In this document: positions 49,939-60,216 of the stretch, piece after piece
Position numbering within the stretch: position 1 is the stretch's first letter
Layout of the letters: each line of letters begins with the position of its first letter
Source of the DNA: Alphaproteobacteria bacterium
GTDB taxonomy: Bacteria; Myxococcota_A; UBA796; GCA-2862545
Direction of reading: 5' to 3'
DNA length: 64,000 nucleotides
NCBI GenBank assembly: GCA_020632955.1
Contig: JACKEO010000005.1
Location: 248,001 to 312,000, forward strand
Position numbers and translations under genes: made by a program
Notes under the pieces: generated by a model
What the model saw: the letters and a program-made list of their open reading frames with translations, nothing else
Database searches by the model: none
Told to the model about the DNA's origin: nothing

Positions 49939-51681
49939 GTGCGAACCTGGGCCTTGTCGCTGCTGCTGCTCGCGGGCTGCCTCGCTCAGGTGCGCCGCGT
50001 CCACGACCTGCCGTCCTTCACCCACGCCGTGGGCGCGCACGAGGATGTCGCGGTGCCCGCGCGCGACGGGGTCGTCCTGGCCACGCACGTGTGGCTGCCC
50101 GACGGGGTGGGGCCGTGGCCCGTGGTGCTCTCGCGTACGCCCTACCCCCTGGGTCCGCTGCTGGACGGTCGGTGCCGGCTCCTCGCCCGGTACGGCTACG
50201 CCTGCGTGTGGCAGGAGGTGCGTGGCCAGGGTCGGAGCGAGGGCGCGTGGGTCCCGTTCGTGCACGAGCGTGCCGACGGCCTCGACACCCTGGCCTGGAT
50301 CGACGCGCAGCCCTGGTCGGCGGGGAGGGTGGCGATGATCGGCGCCTCCTACCTGGCGGGCGTGCAGTGGGAGCTGGCGATCGACCCGCCTCCGTCGCTC
50401 GTCACGATCGTGCCCACGGTGTTCGCGCCCCGCCCGTACGAGGTGGCCTACGAGCACGGACTGTTCCGCCACGAGCTGGGCACGGCGTGGATGACCCTGA
50501 TCCCCGACCGCGGCCTGCACGTCTTCTCGGGCGCCCGCTACCGTCGCGCCCTGCGCACCTGGCCCCGCCTCGAGATGGACCGCGTGGCCGCCGGGCGGGA
50601 GCTGCCCTGGTTCCGGGACTGGCTGCGTCACCCCGACCCCGACGATCCCTGGTGGCAGGACCCGGAGGTGATCGGCGTGGGGCAGGCCCCGGCCCGCACG
50701 CCCTTGCCCGTGCTGATGATCGGGGGCTGGTCCGACGCCTTCCTGGGCGGCACGCTCTCCACCTGGCGATCGTTGGCCACGCGCGACCGGAGTGCGCTGG
50801 TGGTGGGGCCCTGGAACCACACGGGCGGCATCCCCAGCGACGTGCCCCTCGACGGGGTGGGGGGCGGACCCGGCTCCACCGGCTGGCTGTCGCAGTGGCC
50901 GCGGGTGCTCGACTGGCTGGACCACCACCTGCTCGACCAGCCCCTGCGGTATGGCACCGGGGCGGCCGTGTACGTGCCGGTGCGGGGCGGCTGGGAGGTG
51001 GGCGTCGACTGGCCCCCGCCCACCCACGCCCGACGGTGGTGGCTCGCGGACGCGCACCGGGCGCCGGACTGCCAGGGTCGCCTCGACCCCCACGCCGGGC
51101 AGCTCGGCGAGGTGGGATGGACCCACGACCCCCTGGACCCGGTGCCCACCGTGGGCGGTGCCGGCATGCTCGCAGGCGTGCTGCCCTTCTTCGGCGGGTC
51201 GCCGCAGGGCTTCCGCCGGGAGCGGGGCCAGTGCGCCCGGCGGGCCGACCTGCTGGGCTTCGCGTCGGCACCGCTCGACGCCCCCCTGGAGCTGGCCGGG
51301 TCGGTGCGGGCCTCGCTGCTCGTGCGCGCGGACGCCGACGACGCCGCTGTGGTGGTGCGCCTGCTGCAGGAGGGCGTCGACGGGCACCGCGTGCTGCTGC
51401 GCGAGGGGGCCACCACGCTGCGCCACCGCGTGCCGGACGCGCCCACCGGGTCCTACGTCCCGGGCACGCTGGTCCGGGTCGAGGTCGAGACCTGGCCGCT
51501 GGCGTGGCAGTTCGCCGCGGGCACGCGCGTGGTCCTGGAGATCGGGTCCTCCAGCTTCCCCAAGTACGAGAGCCACCCCGGCACCGCGCAGCCCTGGGCC
51601 GAGGTGACCGTGCCCCGCCGGGTGCAGATGGCGGTCCAGCTCGGCGGGAGCCACCTCGAGCTGCCCGTGCTCGACCGCTGA
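49939..51681 (+). CDS. CocE/NonD-type alpha/beta hydrolase lipoprotein (X-Pro dipeptidyl-peptidase-like)
   Basis: 580 aa, GTG 49939 with GGAGGGG at 49930. Signal peptide MRTWALSLLLLAGC, lipobox Cys14. Alpha/beta core: RDGVVLATHVWLPDGVGPWP, YACVWQEVRGQGRSEGAW, nucleophile Ser137 in GASYLAG, Asp in GGWSDAF, His in WNHTGG. The C-terminal jelly-roll X-Pro-type domain (ELAGSVRASLLVRADADDAA, SSSFPKYESHPG) is complete. This class hydrolyses esters and amides including acyl esters; the physiological substrate is unknown. It is divergent from the regulator pair and is a good candidate for their control. Confidence 0.87.
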   Translation: MRTWALSLLLLAGCLAQVRRVHDLPSFTHAVGAHEDVAVPARDGVVLATHVWLPDGVGPWPVVLSRTPYPLGPLLDGRCRLLARYGYACVWQEVRGQGRSEGAWVPFVHERADGLDTLAWIDAQPWSAGRVAMIGASYLAGVQWELAIDPPPSLVTIVPTVFAPRPYEVAYEHGLFRHELGTAWMTLIPDRGLHVFSGARYRRALRTWPRLEMDRVAAGRELPWFRDWLRHPDPDDPWWQDPEVIGVGQAPARTPLPVLMIGGWSDAFLGGTLSTWRSLATRDRSALVVGPWNHTGGIPSDVPLDGVGGGPGSTGWLSQWPRVLDWLDHHLLDQPLRYGTGAAVYVPVRGGWEVGVDWPPPTHARRWWLADAHRAPDCQGRLDPHAGQLGEVGWTHDPLDPVPTVGGAGMLAGVLPFFGGSPQGFRRERGQCARRADLLGFASAPLDAPLELAGSVRASLLVRADADDAAVVVRLLQEGVDGHRVLLREGATTLRHRVPDAPTGSYVPGTLVRVEVETWPLAWQFAAGTRVVLEIGSSSFPKYESHPGTAQPWAEVTVPRRVQMAVQLGGSHLELPVLDR

Positions 51682-51722
51682 TCGCGCACGCGCGTCGGGG
51701 TATGGGGGAGGAGGAGGTGCCG

Positions 51723-52511
51723 GTGGAGCGGCGTGGTCGGCTGCAGGGTGTCGCCGTCGGCATCGCGCTCGCCCTCGCGGTCGCGGCGTGGGTGCTCGCG
51801 CTGCCTCCGCGCGGCGACGATCCGCCGCCCTGGACCCTCCCCCAGGTGGAGCTGCCTCCCCCGCCCACCTACGCCCCGCTCGAGCCACTCCCCGCGCGCA
51901 CCGTGCGTGCGGCCGCGGCGCCGGCGGCGGCCGAGGAGCAGTCCCCCGCGCCCACCGTCGAGGTGGTCCCTGCCGCCAGTCCTGACGCGCCCGCCTACGT
52001 CACGGGCACCGTCACGTCGGACGGGGGCACGCCCGAGGGCACCGTGCGGGTGGTGGGCTGTGGCGGCCAGGGTCCCGTCGACGCCGACGGCAGCTTCTTC
52101 TTCGAGGTGCAGCCGGGCCCCTGCGAGCTGCGGGCGGCGCGGCAGGAGGGCGCGTTCCGGGTGCGCAGCGAGCCGGTCGCGGTGGAGCCTGCGCCGGGCT
52201 CCGAGGTGCGGGCCACGCTCCACCTGCCCGCCTACACCACCGGGGGGGTCGGAGCGCGGGTGCGACGCCACGATCTGGGCATCCGCATCCACGCCCTGCT
52301 CGAGGGGGCGCCGGCCGAGGCGGCGGGCCTCCGGCCGGGCGATGTCATCGTCGCGGTCGACGGGGCGCCGGCCGTCGACATGACGGTGCGGGACTTCGTC
52401 GACCTCAGTCTCGGACGTGCGGGCACCGAGGTCACCTACAGCGTGCTCCGAAACGGCCGTGAAGAGCAGGTGACGATGACCCGCACCCCGCTCGAGGGCA
52501 GCCGCGGCTGA
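51723..52511 (+). CDS. Membrane-anchored PDZ-domain protein with carboxypeptidase-regulatory-like domain
   Basis: 262 aa from GTG 51723; the GGGGGAGGAGGAGG run at 51704-51717 is its likely ribosome-binding site, while ATG 51702 lies within that run. One N-terminal helix (VAVGIALALAVAAWVLAL). A Pro-rich linker, then a beta-sandwich (VTGTVTSDGGTPEGTVRVVG, CELRAARQEGAFRVRSEPV), then a PDZ domain (IRIHALLEGAPAEAAGLRPG, DVIVAVDGAPAVDMTVRDFV) without protease residues. It likely scaffolds secreted or periplasmic partners. Follows the CocE-like gene by 41 bp. Confidence 0.82.
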   Translation: MERRGRLQGVAVGIALALAVAAWVLALPPRGDDPPPWTLPQVELPPPPTYAPLEPLPARTVRAAAAPAAAEEQSPAPTVEVVPAASPDAPAYVTGTVTSDGGTPEGTVRVVGCGGQGPVDADGSFFFEVQPGPCELRAARQEGAFRVRSEPVAVEPAPGSEVRATLHLPAYTTGGVGARVRRHDLGIRIHALLEGAPAEAAGLRPGDVIVAVDGAPAVDMTVRDFVDLSLGRAGTEVTYSVLRNGREEQVTMTRTPLEGSRG

Positions 52512-52560
52512 CCCGTGGATCCGCGCGCGGTATGGTGCCGCAGCCTGGGGAGGTGAGGGC

Positions 52561-53217
52561 ATGGCGGACTGGATCGAGCTCGACGAGGTGGCGCTGGACT
52601 GCGTGGTGGGTGTCACCGAGGCGGAGCAGCGCACGGTGCAGCCGCTGCGCCTGTCGGTGGCCCTGCGCCTCGAGCTGGAGGGTGCCGCGGGCGGCGAGCT
52701 GGAGCGCTCGGTGGACTACGCCGCGGTGCACGAGCAGCTCCTCTTCCTGGCAGCCCACGGCCGCTTCCGGCTGCTCGAGTCCCTGGGCACCGCGATCGCG
52801 CGCCTGCTCCTCGCCCCCGCACCCCCGGCCGCCCGTCAGGCCGCGGTCGACCTGGTGCGCCTGCGTCTGCGCAAGCCGGCCATCCTCGACGGCGCCGTGC
52901 CGTCGGTGGTGCTCGAACGCGACGCCGAGTGGTGCGATCTGCAGACGCGCATGGTGCCCGACAAGACCTGGCTCGACACGCTCGTCGCCACGAAGACCTC
53001 GGGTGCCTACCGGGCCCACATCGAGCCCGACAGCACCTGGGTGGTGCCGCCCGGCGTGGCCCTGATGGTGCTCGCGGGGCGCGCGGTGGCCGATGGCCGC
53101 CCGGTCAAGGTGGGGGAGCGGCTCGCGCGCGGCGAGGTCGGCAAGCTGGCCGCCGTGGGCACGCTCCCGGCCACCGTGCTGGCGGTGGGCGCGCCGCTCG
53201 TGCTGCAGGGCGCGTGA
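52561..53217 (+). CDS. folB: Dihydroneopterin aldolase with C-terminal extension
   Basis: 218 aa, ATG 52561 with GGGAGG. Residues 1-120 are FolB: Glu20 in GVTEAEQRTVQPL, Tyr53 in VDYAAVHEQL, Glu73 in LLESLGTAIARL, Lys105 in LRLRKPAIL. It converts dihydroneopterin to 6-hydroxymethyl-dihydropterin and glycolaldehyde. Residues about 125-218 (PDKTWLDTLVATKTSGAYRA and beyond) are extra, beta-rich and cupin-like by appearance only. Usual FolB is about 120 aa. The fused region is not recognised. It is followed by the suf regulator after 104 bp. Confidence 0.85.
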   Translation: MADWIELDEVALDCVVGVTEAEQRTVQPLRLSVALRLELEGAAGGELERSVDYAAVHEQLLFLAAHGRFRLLESLGTAIARLLLAPAPPAARQAAVDLVRLRLRKPAILDGAVPSVVLERDAEWCDLQTRMVPDKTWLDTLVATKTSGAYRAHIEPDSTWVVPPGVALMVLAGRAVADGRPVKVGERLARGEVGKLAAVGTLPATVLAVGAPLVLQGA

Positions 53218-53278
53218 CGCGGCCTCGCGCCGGGTGGCGCGGCGCGTGTCGGAAGCCGTCGCTGGGGCTGGATCGCTG

Positions 53279-53304
53279 AATGAGGACTGGATAGGTCCTC
53301 CATT
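53279..53304 (+). promoter_or_regulatory. Palindrome upstream of the Rrf2/suf operon, candidate operator
   Basis: AATGAGGAC (53279-53287) and GTCCTCCATT (53295-53304) form an inverted repeat around a 7-nt centre; GAGGAC/GTCCTC is the perfect core. The site overlaps the region where the promoter of the Rrf2 gene should lie, 17 nt before its GTG. The GGACT-N-GGTCC shape resembles Rrf2/IscR-type sites, where the regulator controls its own operon. Interpretation as an operator is an inference. Confidence 0.55.
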
Positions 53305-53321
53305 CGCTCCAGGGATGCCTC

Positions 53322-53768
53322 GTGCTCCGGCTCGCCAAGCTCACGGACTACGCCATCGTCGTCCTCGCGCACCTCGCGCGGGAGGCGCACGTCTGCGTGC
53401 ATCCGGCGTCGGCGATCGCCGAGGCCACCGGCGTGCCCCAGCCCACGGTGGCCAAGGTGCTCAAGAGCCTCACGCGTGAGGGGCTGGTGCTGTCGAGCCG
53501 CGGGGTCACGGGCGGCTACAGCCTCGCACGCGATCCCGCCCGCATCTCGGTGGTCGACGTGATCGCCGCCGTCGAGGGTCCCCTGGCGCTCACGGCCTGC
53601 GCCGTCGAAGGCCTCGGATGCACCGACGAGCACCACTGCCAGGTGGCGGGTCACTGGCCGCGCATCAACGGCGCGGTGATCGACGCGTTGCGTGCCGTGA
53701 GCATCCTCGACCTGTCGCGTCCCGATCCCCGGGCGCTCTCCCTCCCCCCCGCCCTCGCGCGGAGCTGA
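53322..53768 (+). CDS. Rrf2-family Fe-S cluster regulator of the suf operon
   Basis: 148 aa. GTG 53322. Winged helix [39 protein letters not shown] with [20 protein letters not shown]. Cysteines 93, 100 and 106 ([20 protein letters not shown]) can hold a [2Fe-2S] cluster as in IscR/SufR. It is the first gene of the sufBCDST operon and stops 2 nt before sufB. Expected to repress suf when clusters are sufficient. The palindrome at 53279-53304 is a plausible target. Confidence 0.92.
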   Translation: MLRLAKLTDYAIVVLAHLAREAHVCVHPASAIAEATGVPQPTVAKVLKSLTREGLVLSSRGVTGGYSLARDPARISVVDVIAAVEGPLALTACAVEGLGCTDEHHCQVAGHWPRINGAVIDALRAVSILDLSRPDPRALSLPPALARS

Positions 53769-53770
53769 CC

Positions 53771-55213
53771 ATGTCCGACCAGGCCATCGACGAGCACCTG
53801 CGCAAGGCCTACGAGCACGGCTGGGTGACCGACATCGAGTCCGACACCTTCCCGCCGGGCCTCAACGAGGAGGTCATCGCCGCGCTCTCCGCCCGCAAGG
53901 GCGAGCCGCGCTGGCTGCTGGAGTGGCGCCTCAAGGCCTACCGCCACTGGCTCACGATGACCGAGCCCAGCTGGCAGAAGCCCCACCACGAGCCCATCGA
54001 CTACCAGTCCATCAGCTACTTCAGTGCCCCGAAGTCGAAGGACGACGCGCCCAAGAGCCTCGACGAGGTCGATCCCAAGCTGCTCGAGACGTACGAGAAG
54101 CTCGGCATCCCGCTGGCCGAGCGCGCCGCCCTGGCGGGCGTGGCGGTCGACGCCGTCTTCGACTCCGTCTCGGTGGCCACCACCTTCCGCGAGGAGCTGG
54201 GCAGGGCGGGCGTGATCTTCATGTCCTTCTCCGAGGCCGTGAAGCACCACCCGGAGCTGGTGAAGCGCTACCTCGGCAGCGTCGTCCCCATCTACGACAA
54301 CTACTACGCGGCCCTGAACTCCGCGGTGTTCAGCGACGGCAGCTTCGTCTTCGTGCCCAAGGGGGTGCGCTGCCCGATGGAGCTGTCCACCTACTTCCGC
54401 ATCAACGAGATGAACACGGGCCAGTTCGAGCGCACGCTCATCGTGGTGGAGGACGGCGCCTACGTCTCCTACCTCGAGGGCTGCACCGCCCCGCAGCGCG
54501 ACCGGAACCAGCTCCACGCGGCCGTCGTCGAGCTCGTCGCCGAGGGCAACGGCGAGATCAAGTACAGCACCGTGCAGAACTGGTTCCCCGGCGACGAGGA
54601 AGGCCGCGGCGGCATCTACAACTTCGTCACGAAGCGCGGCATCTGCAAGGGCCGCGGCAGCCGCATCTCCTGGACCCAGGTGGAGACGGGCTCGGCCATC
54701 ACGTGGAAGTACCCCAGCGTCATCCTCAAGGGCGACGACACGGTGGGCGAGTTCTACTCGGTGGCCGTCACGGCCAACCGCCAGCAGGCGGACACGGGCA
54801 CGAAGATGCTCCACGTCGGCAAGAACACCCGCTCGGTGATCGTGTCGAAGGGCATCAGCGCCGGCCGCGCCGACCAGAGCTACCGGGGCCTGGTCCGCGT
54901 GAACAAGGGGGCCGACAACGCCCGCAACTTCACGCAGTGCGACAGCCTCCTGCTGGGCGACCGCTGCGGCGCCCACACCTTCCCCTACATCGAGGTCAAG
55001 AACCCCACGGCCACCGTGGAGCACGAGGCCACCACCAGCAAGGTCAGCGACGAGCAGGTCTTCTACCTGCGCCAGCGCGGCCTGTCGGAGGAGGACGCCG
55101 TGAACCTGGTGGTCAACGGCTTCTGCAAGGACGTCTTCAAGCAGCTCCCGATGGAGTTCGCGGTCGAGGCGCAGAAGCTGCTGGCGGTCTCCCTCGAGGG
55201 CTCCGTCGGCTGA
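53771..55213 (+). CDS. sufB: Fe-S cluster assembly scaffold SufB
   Basis: 480 aa, ATG 53771. [40 protein letters not shown], and [20 protein letters not shown] are conserved SufB sequences. The Cys in [20 protein letters not shown] and nearby Cys/His residues are the cluster-building ligands. With SufC and SufD it forms the BC2D scaffold that builds Fe-S clusters. The N-terminal segment (about 1-80) fits full-length SufB. Spacing to sufC is 44 bp. Confidence 0.97.
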   Translation: MSDQAIDEHLRKAYEHGWVTDIESDTFPPGLNEEVIAALSARKGEPRWLLEWRLKAYRHWLTMTEPSWQKPHHEPIDYQSISYFSAPKSKDDAPKSLDEVDPKLLETYEKLGIPLAERAALAGVAVDAVFDSVSVATTFREELGRAGVIFMSFSEAVKHHPELVKRYLGSVVPIYDNYYAALNSAVFSDGSFVFVPKGVRCPMELSTYFRINEMNTGQFERTLIVVEDGAYVSYLEGCTAPQRDRNQLHAAVVELVAEGNGEIKYSTVQNWFPGDEEGRGGIYNFVTKRGICKGRGSRISWTQVETGSAITWKYPSVILKGDDTVGEFYSVAVTANRQQADTGTKMLHVGKNTRSVIVSKGISAGRADQSYRGLVRVNKGADNARNFTQCDSLLLGDRCGAHTFPYIEVKNPTATVEHEATTSKVSDEQVFYLRQRGLSEEDAVNLVVNGFCKDVFKQLPMEFAVEAQKLLAVSLEGSVG

Positions 55214-55257
55214 CGGCGGGCCCGCCTCCCTTCCCCCTGCACGGCAGAGGACTGCAC

Positions 55258-56000
<743 letters not shown>

Positions 56001-56004
<4 letters not shown>

Positions 56005-57272
56005 GCGCCGTGGGTCCCACCCCCGAGCCCGCCTGGCTCACGTCCACGCGTGAGGCGGCGCGCGCCCGCTTCGCGGAGGTGGGCCTGCCGTCCACGCGCC
56101 TCGAGTCCTGGCGCTGGTCCTCCACCCGCCGGCTGGCCGACGTGGACTTCGAGCCCGCCACGGGGCACGCCGCCGACGGCGTCGAGGCCTTCATCGAGGA
56201 CTCGCGCATCGGCGAGGCCTCCCACGAACACGTGTTCCTGGCCGGGCGTCACCTCCCCGAGCTCGCGCGTCGGCGTGAGGTGTCGGGGCTCACGGTGCTC
56301 CCGCTGCGTGAGGCGCTCGCCGACGATCGCCTGCGCGAGACGCTCGGTGGGCTCGCGGCCTGGCAGGATCCGGCGGATGCCTTCACCGCCCTCAACCTCG
56401 CGGGGCTGCAGGACGGACTGGTGGTGCACGTGGCGCGCGGCGCCTCGGGCGGGCTCGTCCATCTCGTGCACGTCGCCGAGGGTGCCACGGGGCCCACGTC
56501 CGCCCACGTGCGGCTGCTCGTGGTCGCCGAGGCCACGGCCGAGCTCACGGTGGCCGAGACCTGGCTGGGCCACGGCGGCCAGACGCTCACCACCCACGTG
56601 GCCGAGGTCTGGCTCGCGCCGGGGGCCCGGGTCACGCATGCGGTGCTCGGCGAGGAGCCTGCGGGCAGCCACCTCGTGCACACCCTCCGGGCGCGGCTCG
56701 ACCGCGACGCCGCCTACCACGGCCACCTCACCTGGCTCGGGGGCGGCTGGGTGCGCAGCGACGTCGACCTCGTGTGCGCCGGCTCGGGTGCCGAGGCGGT
56801 GCTCGACGGGGCGCTCGTGCTGGGCGGCGAAGCCCACGTCGACAGCCACACCCGCCTCGAGCACGCCGTGCCGCACACCGCCAGCCGTGAGGCCTACGAG
56901 GCCGTGCTGGGCGGCAAGGCGCGGGGCATCTTCGACGGGCTCGTGGTGGTGCAGCCCGACGCCCAGCAGACCGACGCCCGGCAGTCCAGCCGCAACCTGC
57001 TGGTGTCGGCCGACGCCACGGCGAACGCCAAGCCCACCCTCGAGATCTACGCCGACGACGTGAAGTGCGCCCACGGCACCACCGTGGGTCAGCTCGACCC
57101 CGACCAGCTGGGCTACCTCCGGTCGCGCGGCATCCCGCGCGCCACGGCGCGGCAGCTCCTCACGGGTGCCTTCGTCGCCGAGCGCGTCGCCCACCTGCCG
57201 TCCGCGCCGCTGCGCGATCGCCTCCAGGCCCGCGTCGACGGCGCCCTGGCCCGCCTGCAGGAGGACGCGTGA
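56001..57272 (+). CDS. sufD: Fe-S cluster assembly protein SufD
   Basis: 423 aa, GTG 56001 overlapping sufC. RLESWRWSSTRRLADVDFEP near the N-terminus is SufD-type. In the C-terminal core, DGLVVVQPDAQQTDARQSSR, LLVSADATANAKPTLEIYAD and DVKCAHGTTVGQLDPDQLGY contain the conserved Asp/Cys/His region of the beta-helix. It is paralogous to SufB and forms the BC2D complex. Length is normal. Stop overlaps sufS. Confidence 0.95.
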
Positions 57273-58519
57273 GCGCCACGCCCCACCGTGAGCCCACCGT
57301 GAGCCCGCTCGACGTCGAGGCCGTGCGCCGCGACTTCCCGGCGCTGCACCAGGAGGTGCACGGCAAGCCGCTGGTCTACCTCGACAACGCGGCCAGCTCG
57401 CTCACGCCCACGCCCGTGCTCGAGGCCATCGAGGGCTTCTACACCCGCGACCGTGCGAACGTGCACCGGGGCATCCACGAGCTCTCGCAGCGCGCCACCG
57501 CGGCGTACGACGCCACCCGCGAGGTGGTGGCCCGCTTCCTCCACGCCGCGCGCCCGGAGGAGGTGGTGCACGTCCGCGGCACCACCGAGGCGATCAACCT
57601 CGTGGCCGCCACCTGGGGTCCCGCCCACCTGGGGCCCGGCGACGAGGTGGTGATCACCCAGTCCGAGCACCACGCGAACATCGTGCCCTGGCAGCTGCTC
57701 TGCGAGCGCACCGGGGCCACGCTGCGCGCCATCCCCATCGACGCCACCGGGCAGTGGATCCTCGAGGAGGCGCGTCGCCTCATCGGGCCCCGCACGAAGC
57801 TGGTGGCGTGCGGCCACGTCTCGAACGCGCTGGGCACCATCAACCCGGTGGCCGAGGTCATCGCGCTGGCCAAGGCGCAGGGGGCCCTGGTGCTGCTCGA
57901 CGGCGCCCAGGGGGCTCCCCACCTGCCGATCGACGTGCAGGCGCTGGGTGCCGACTTCTACTGCTTCTCGGCCCACAAGCTCTGCGGTCCCACGGGCGCG
58001 GGCGTCCTCTGGGGCCGGTACGAGCTGCTCGAGGCCATGCCGCCCTACCAGGCCGGCGGCGACATGATCGAGCAGGTCACGCTGGAGCGCAGCACCTTCC
58101 AGGCGCCCCCGCTGCGCTTCGAGGCGGGCACGCCGAACATCGCCGGGGTCATCGGCCTGGGCGCGGCGCTCACCTACCTCGAGGAGCTCGGCCGGGAGCG
58201 CATCGCCGCCTACGAGGAGGAGCTGCACCAGTACGCCGCGGCCCGCCTCGCCGAGGTGGATCGGCTGATCCCCGTGGGCACGGCGCCCGCCAAGGTGCCG
58301 GTCTTCAGCTTCACGGTCGACGGCGCCCACCCCACCGATGTCGGCTACCTGCTCGACAGCCAGGGCATCGCCGTGCGCACCGGCCACCACTGCGCCCAGC
58401 CGGTGATGGCGGCCTTCGGCCTGTCGGCCACGGCCCGGGCCTCGCTGGCCTTCTACAACACGCGCGACGAGGTCGATCGCCTCGTCGAGGCCCTCCACAA
58501 GGTGATCGGATGGCTCTGA
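57269..58519 (+). CDS. sufS: Cysteine desulfurase SufS
   Basis: 416 aa, GTG 57269 overlapping sufD (a second in-frame GTG lies at 57299). VYLDNAASSLTPTPVLEAIE, ELSQRATAAYDATREVVARF, Lys237 in YCFSAHKLCGPTGAGVLWG (PLP), and Cys375 in RTGHHCAQPVM (persulfide) identify a type II desulfurase. It feeds sulfur to SufBCD, usually through SufE or SufU, neither of which is in this window. A second desulfurase is at 20653-21822. Overlaps sufT by 10 nt. Confidence 0.95.
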   Translation: MSATPHREPTVSPLDVEAVRRDFPALHQEVHGKPLVYLDNAASSLTPTPVLEAIEGFYTRDRANVHRGIHELSQRATAAYDATREVVARFLHAARPEEVVHVRGTTEAINLVAATWGPAHLGPGDEVVITQSEHHANIVPWQLLCERTGATLRAIPIDATGQWILEEARRLIGPRTKLVACGHVSNALGTINPVAEVIALAKAQGALVLLDGAQGAPHLPIDVQALGADFYCFSAHKLCGPTGAGVLWGRYELLEAMPPYQAGGDMIEQVTLERSTFQAPPLRFEAGTPNIAGVIGLGAALTYLEELGRERIAAYEEELHQYAAARLAEVDRLIPVGTAPAKVPVFSFTVDGAHPTDVGYLLDSQGIAVRTGHHCAQPVMAAFGLSATARASLAFYNTRDEVDRLVEALHKVIGWL

Positions 58520-59037
58520 TCGACCGCGACATGCTGGTGCGTCACGCGCGGGTGTACGCGGCGCGCGGGCTGCGCTGGCTCGCCGCCCGCCTCCGCGACG
58601 ACGAGGTGGTGGTCGACGAGGAGGCGTCCGTGGAGCTCGCGCCCGAGCCCCCGGCGGTGGTCGAGCCTGAACCTGCGCCCGCGCCCGCCCCGGCTGCGCC
58701 CGCCGTCCGCGAGGAGATCCCCGACGACGATCCCGAGCTGATCCGCGGCCGGGTGGAGGGAGCGCTGCACACGATCTACGATCCCGAGATCCCGGTCGAC
58801 ATCTACGACCTCGGCCTGATCTACGAGATCGACGTGCGTGAGGATCGGGGCGTGGGCGTGAAGATGACCCTGACGAGCCCGAACTGCCCCGCGGCGCAGT
58901 CGCTGCCCGCCGAGGTGGAGCGCAAGGTCTCCGCGATCCCCGCCGTGGCCTACGCCGACGTCGACGTGGTCTTCGATCCCCCGTGGACGCCGGATCTGAT
59001 GAGCGAGGAGGCGAAGCTCGAGCTCAACATCGCCTGA
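58510..59037 (+). CDS. sufT: SufT/MIP18-type protein (DUF59) with N-terminal extension
   Basis: 175 aa, ATG 58510 within sufS. Residues about 75-175: VEGALHTIYDPEIPVDIYDL, GLIYEIDVREDRGVGVKMTL, and Cys126 in TSPNCPAAQSLPAEVE are the DUF59 core. SufT helps Fe-S cluster maturation or transfer, partly replacing scaffold or carrier roles. The N-terminal 74 residues carry a charged helix and a Pro/Ala/Glu linker not found in usual 100-110 aa SufT. It ends the suf operon; a hairpin lies downstream. Confidence 0.92.
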   Translation: MALIDRDMLVRHARVYAARGLRWLAARLRDDEVVVDEEASVELAPEPPAVVEPEPAPAPAPAAPAVREEIPDDDPELIRGRVEGALHTIYDPEIPVDIYDLGLIYEIDVREDRGVGVKMTLTSPNCPAAQSLPAEVERKVSAIPAVAYADVDVVFDPPWTPDLMSEEAKLELNIA

Positions 59038-59063
59038 TCCGTGCCCGCGCAGGGCCCGCCGCG

Positions 59064-59086
59064 GGTCGTGCGCCATGGGCGCGACC
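59064..59086 (+). terminator. Hairpin after sufT, possible terminator
   Basis: GGTCGTGCGCC (59064-59074) and GGCGCGACC (59078-59086) pair with one bulged base and a 3-nt loop, 27 nt after the sufT stop. It is GC-rich with no U-run, so intrinsic termination is uncertain; convergent transcription from the lipoprotein at 59134 makes a terminator in this gap reasonable. Confidence 0.35.
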
Positions 59087-59133
59087 GCGACGGCGTGTGG
59101 ATGGACGCACCGTGAGCCCGCGACCTCACGGCC

Positions 59134-60126
<993 letters not shown>

Positions 60127-60216
60127 GTGACCTCCCCGAGGGGAAGGGTACCCCGGGTGCGGGCCCGAGGTCGTGCGGTGGGGCTCACCGCGCGGCGTGT
60201 CGGACCCGTGGGGCGA

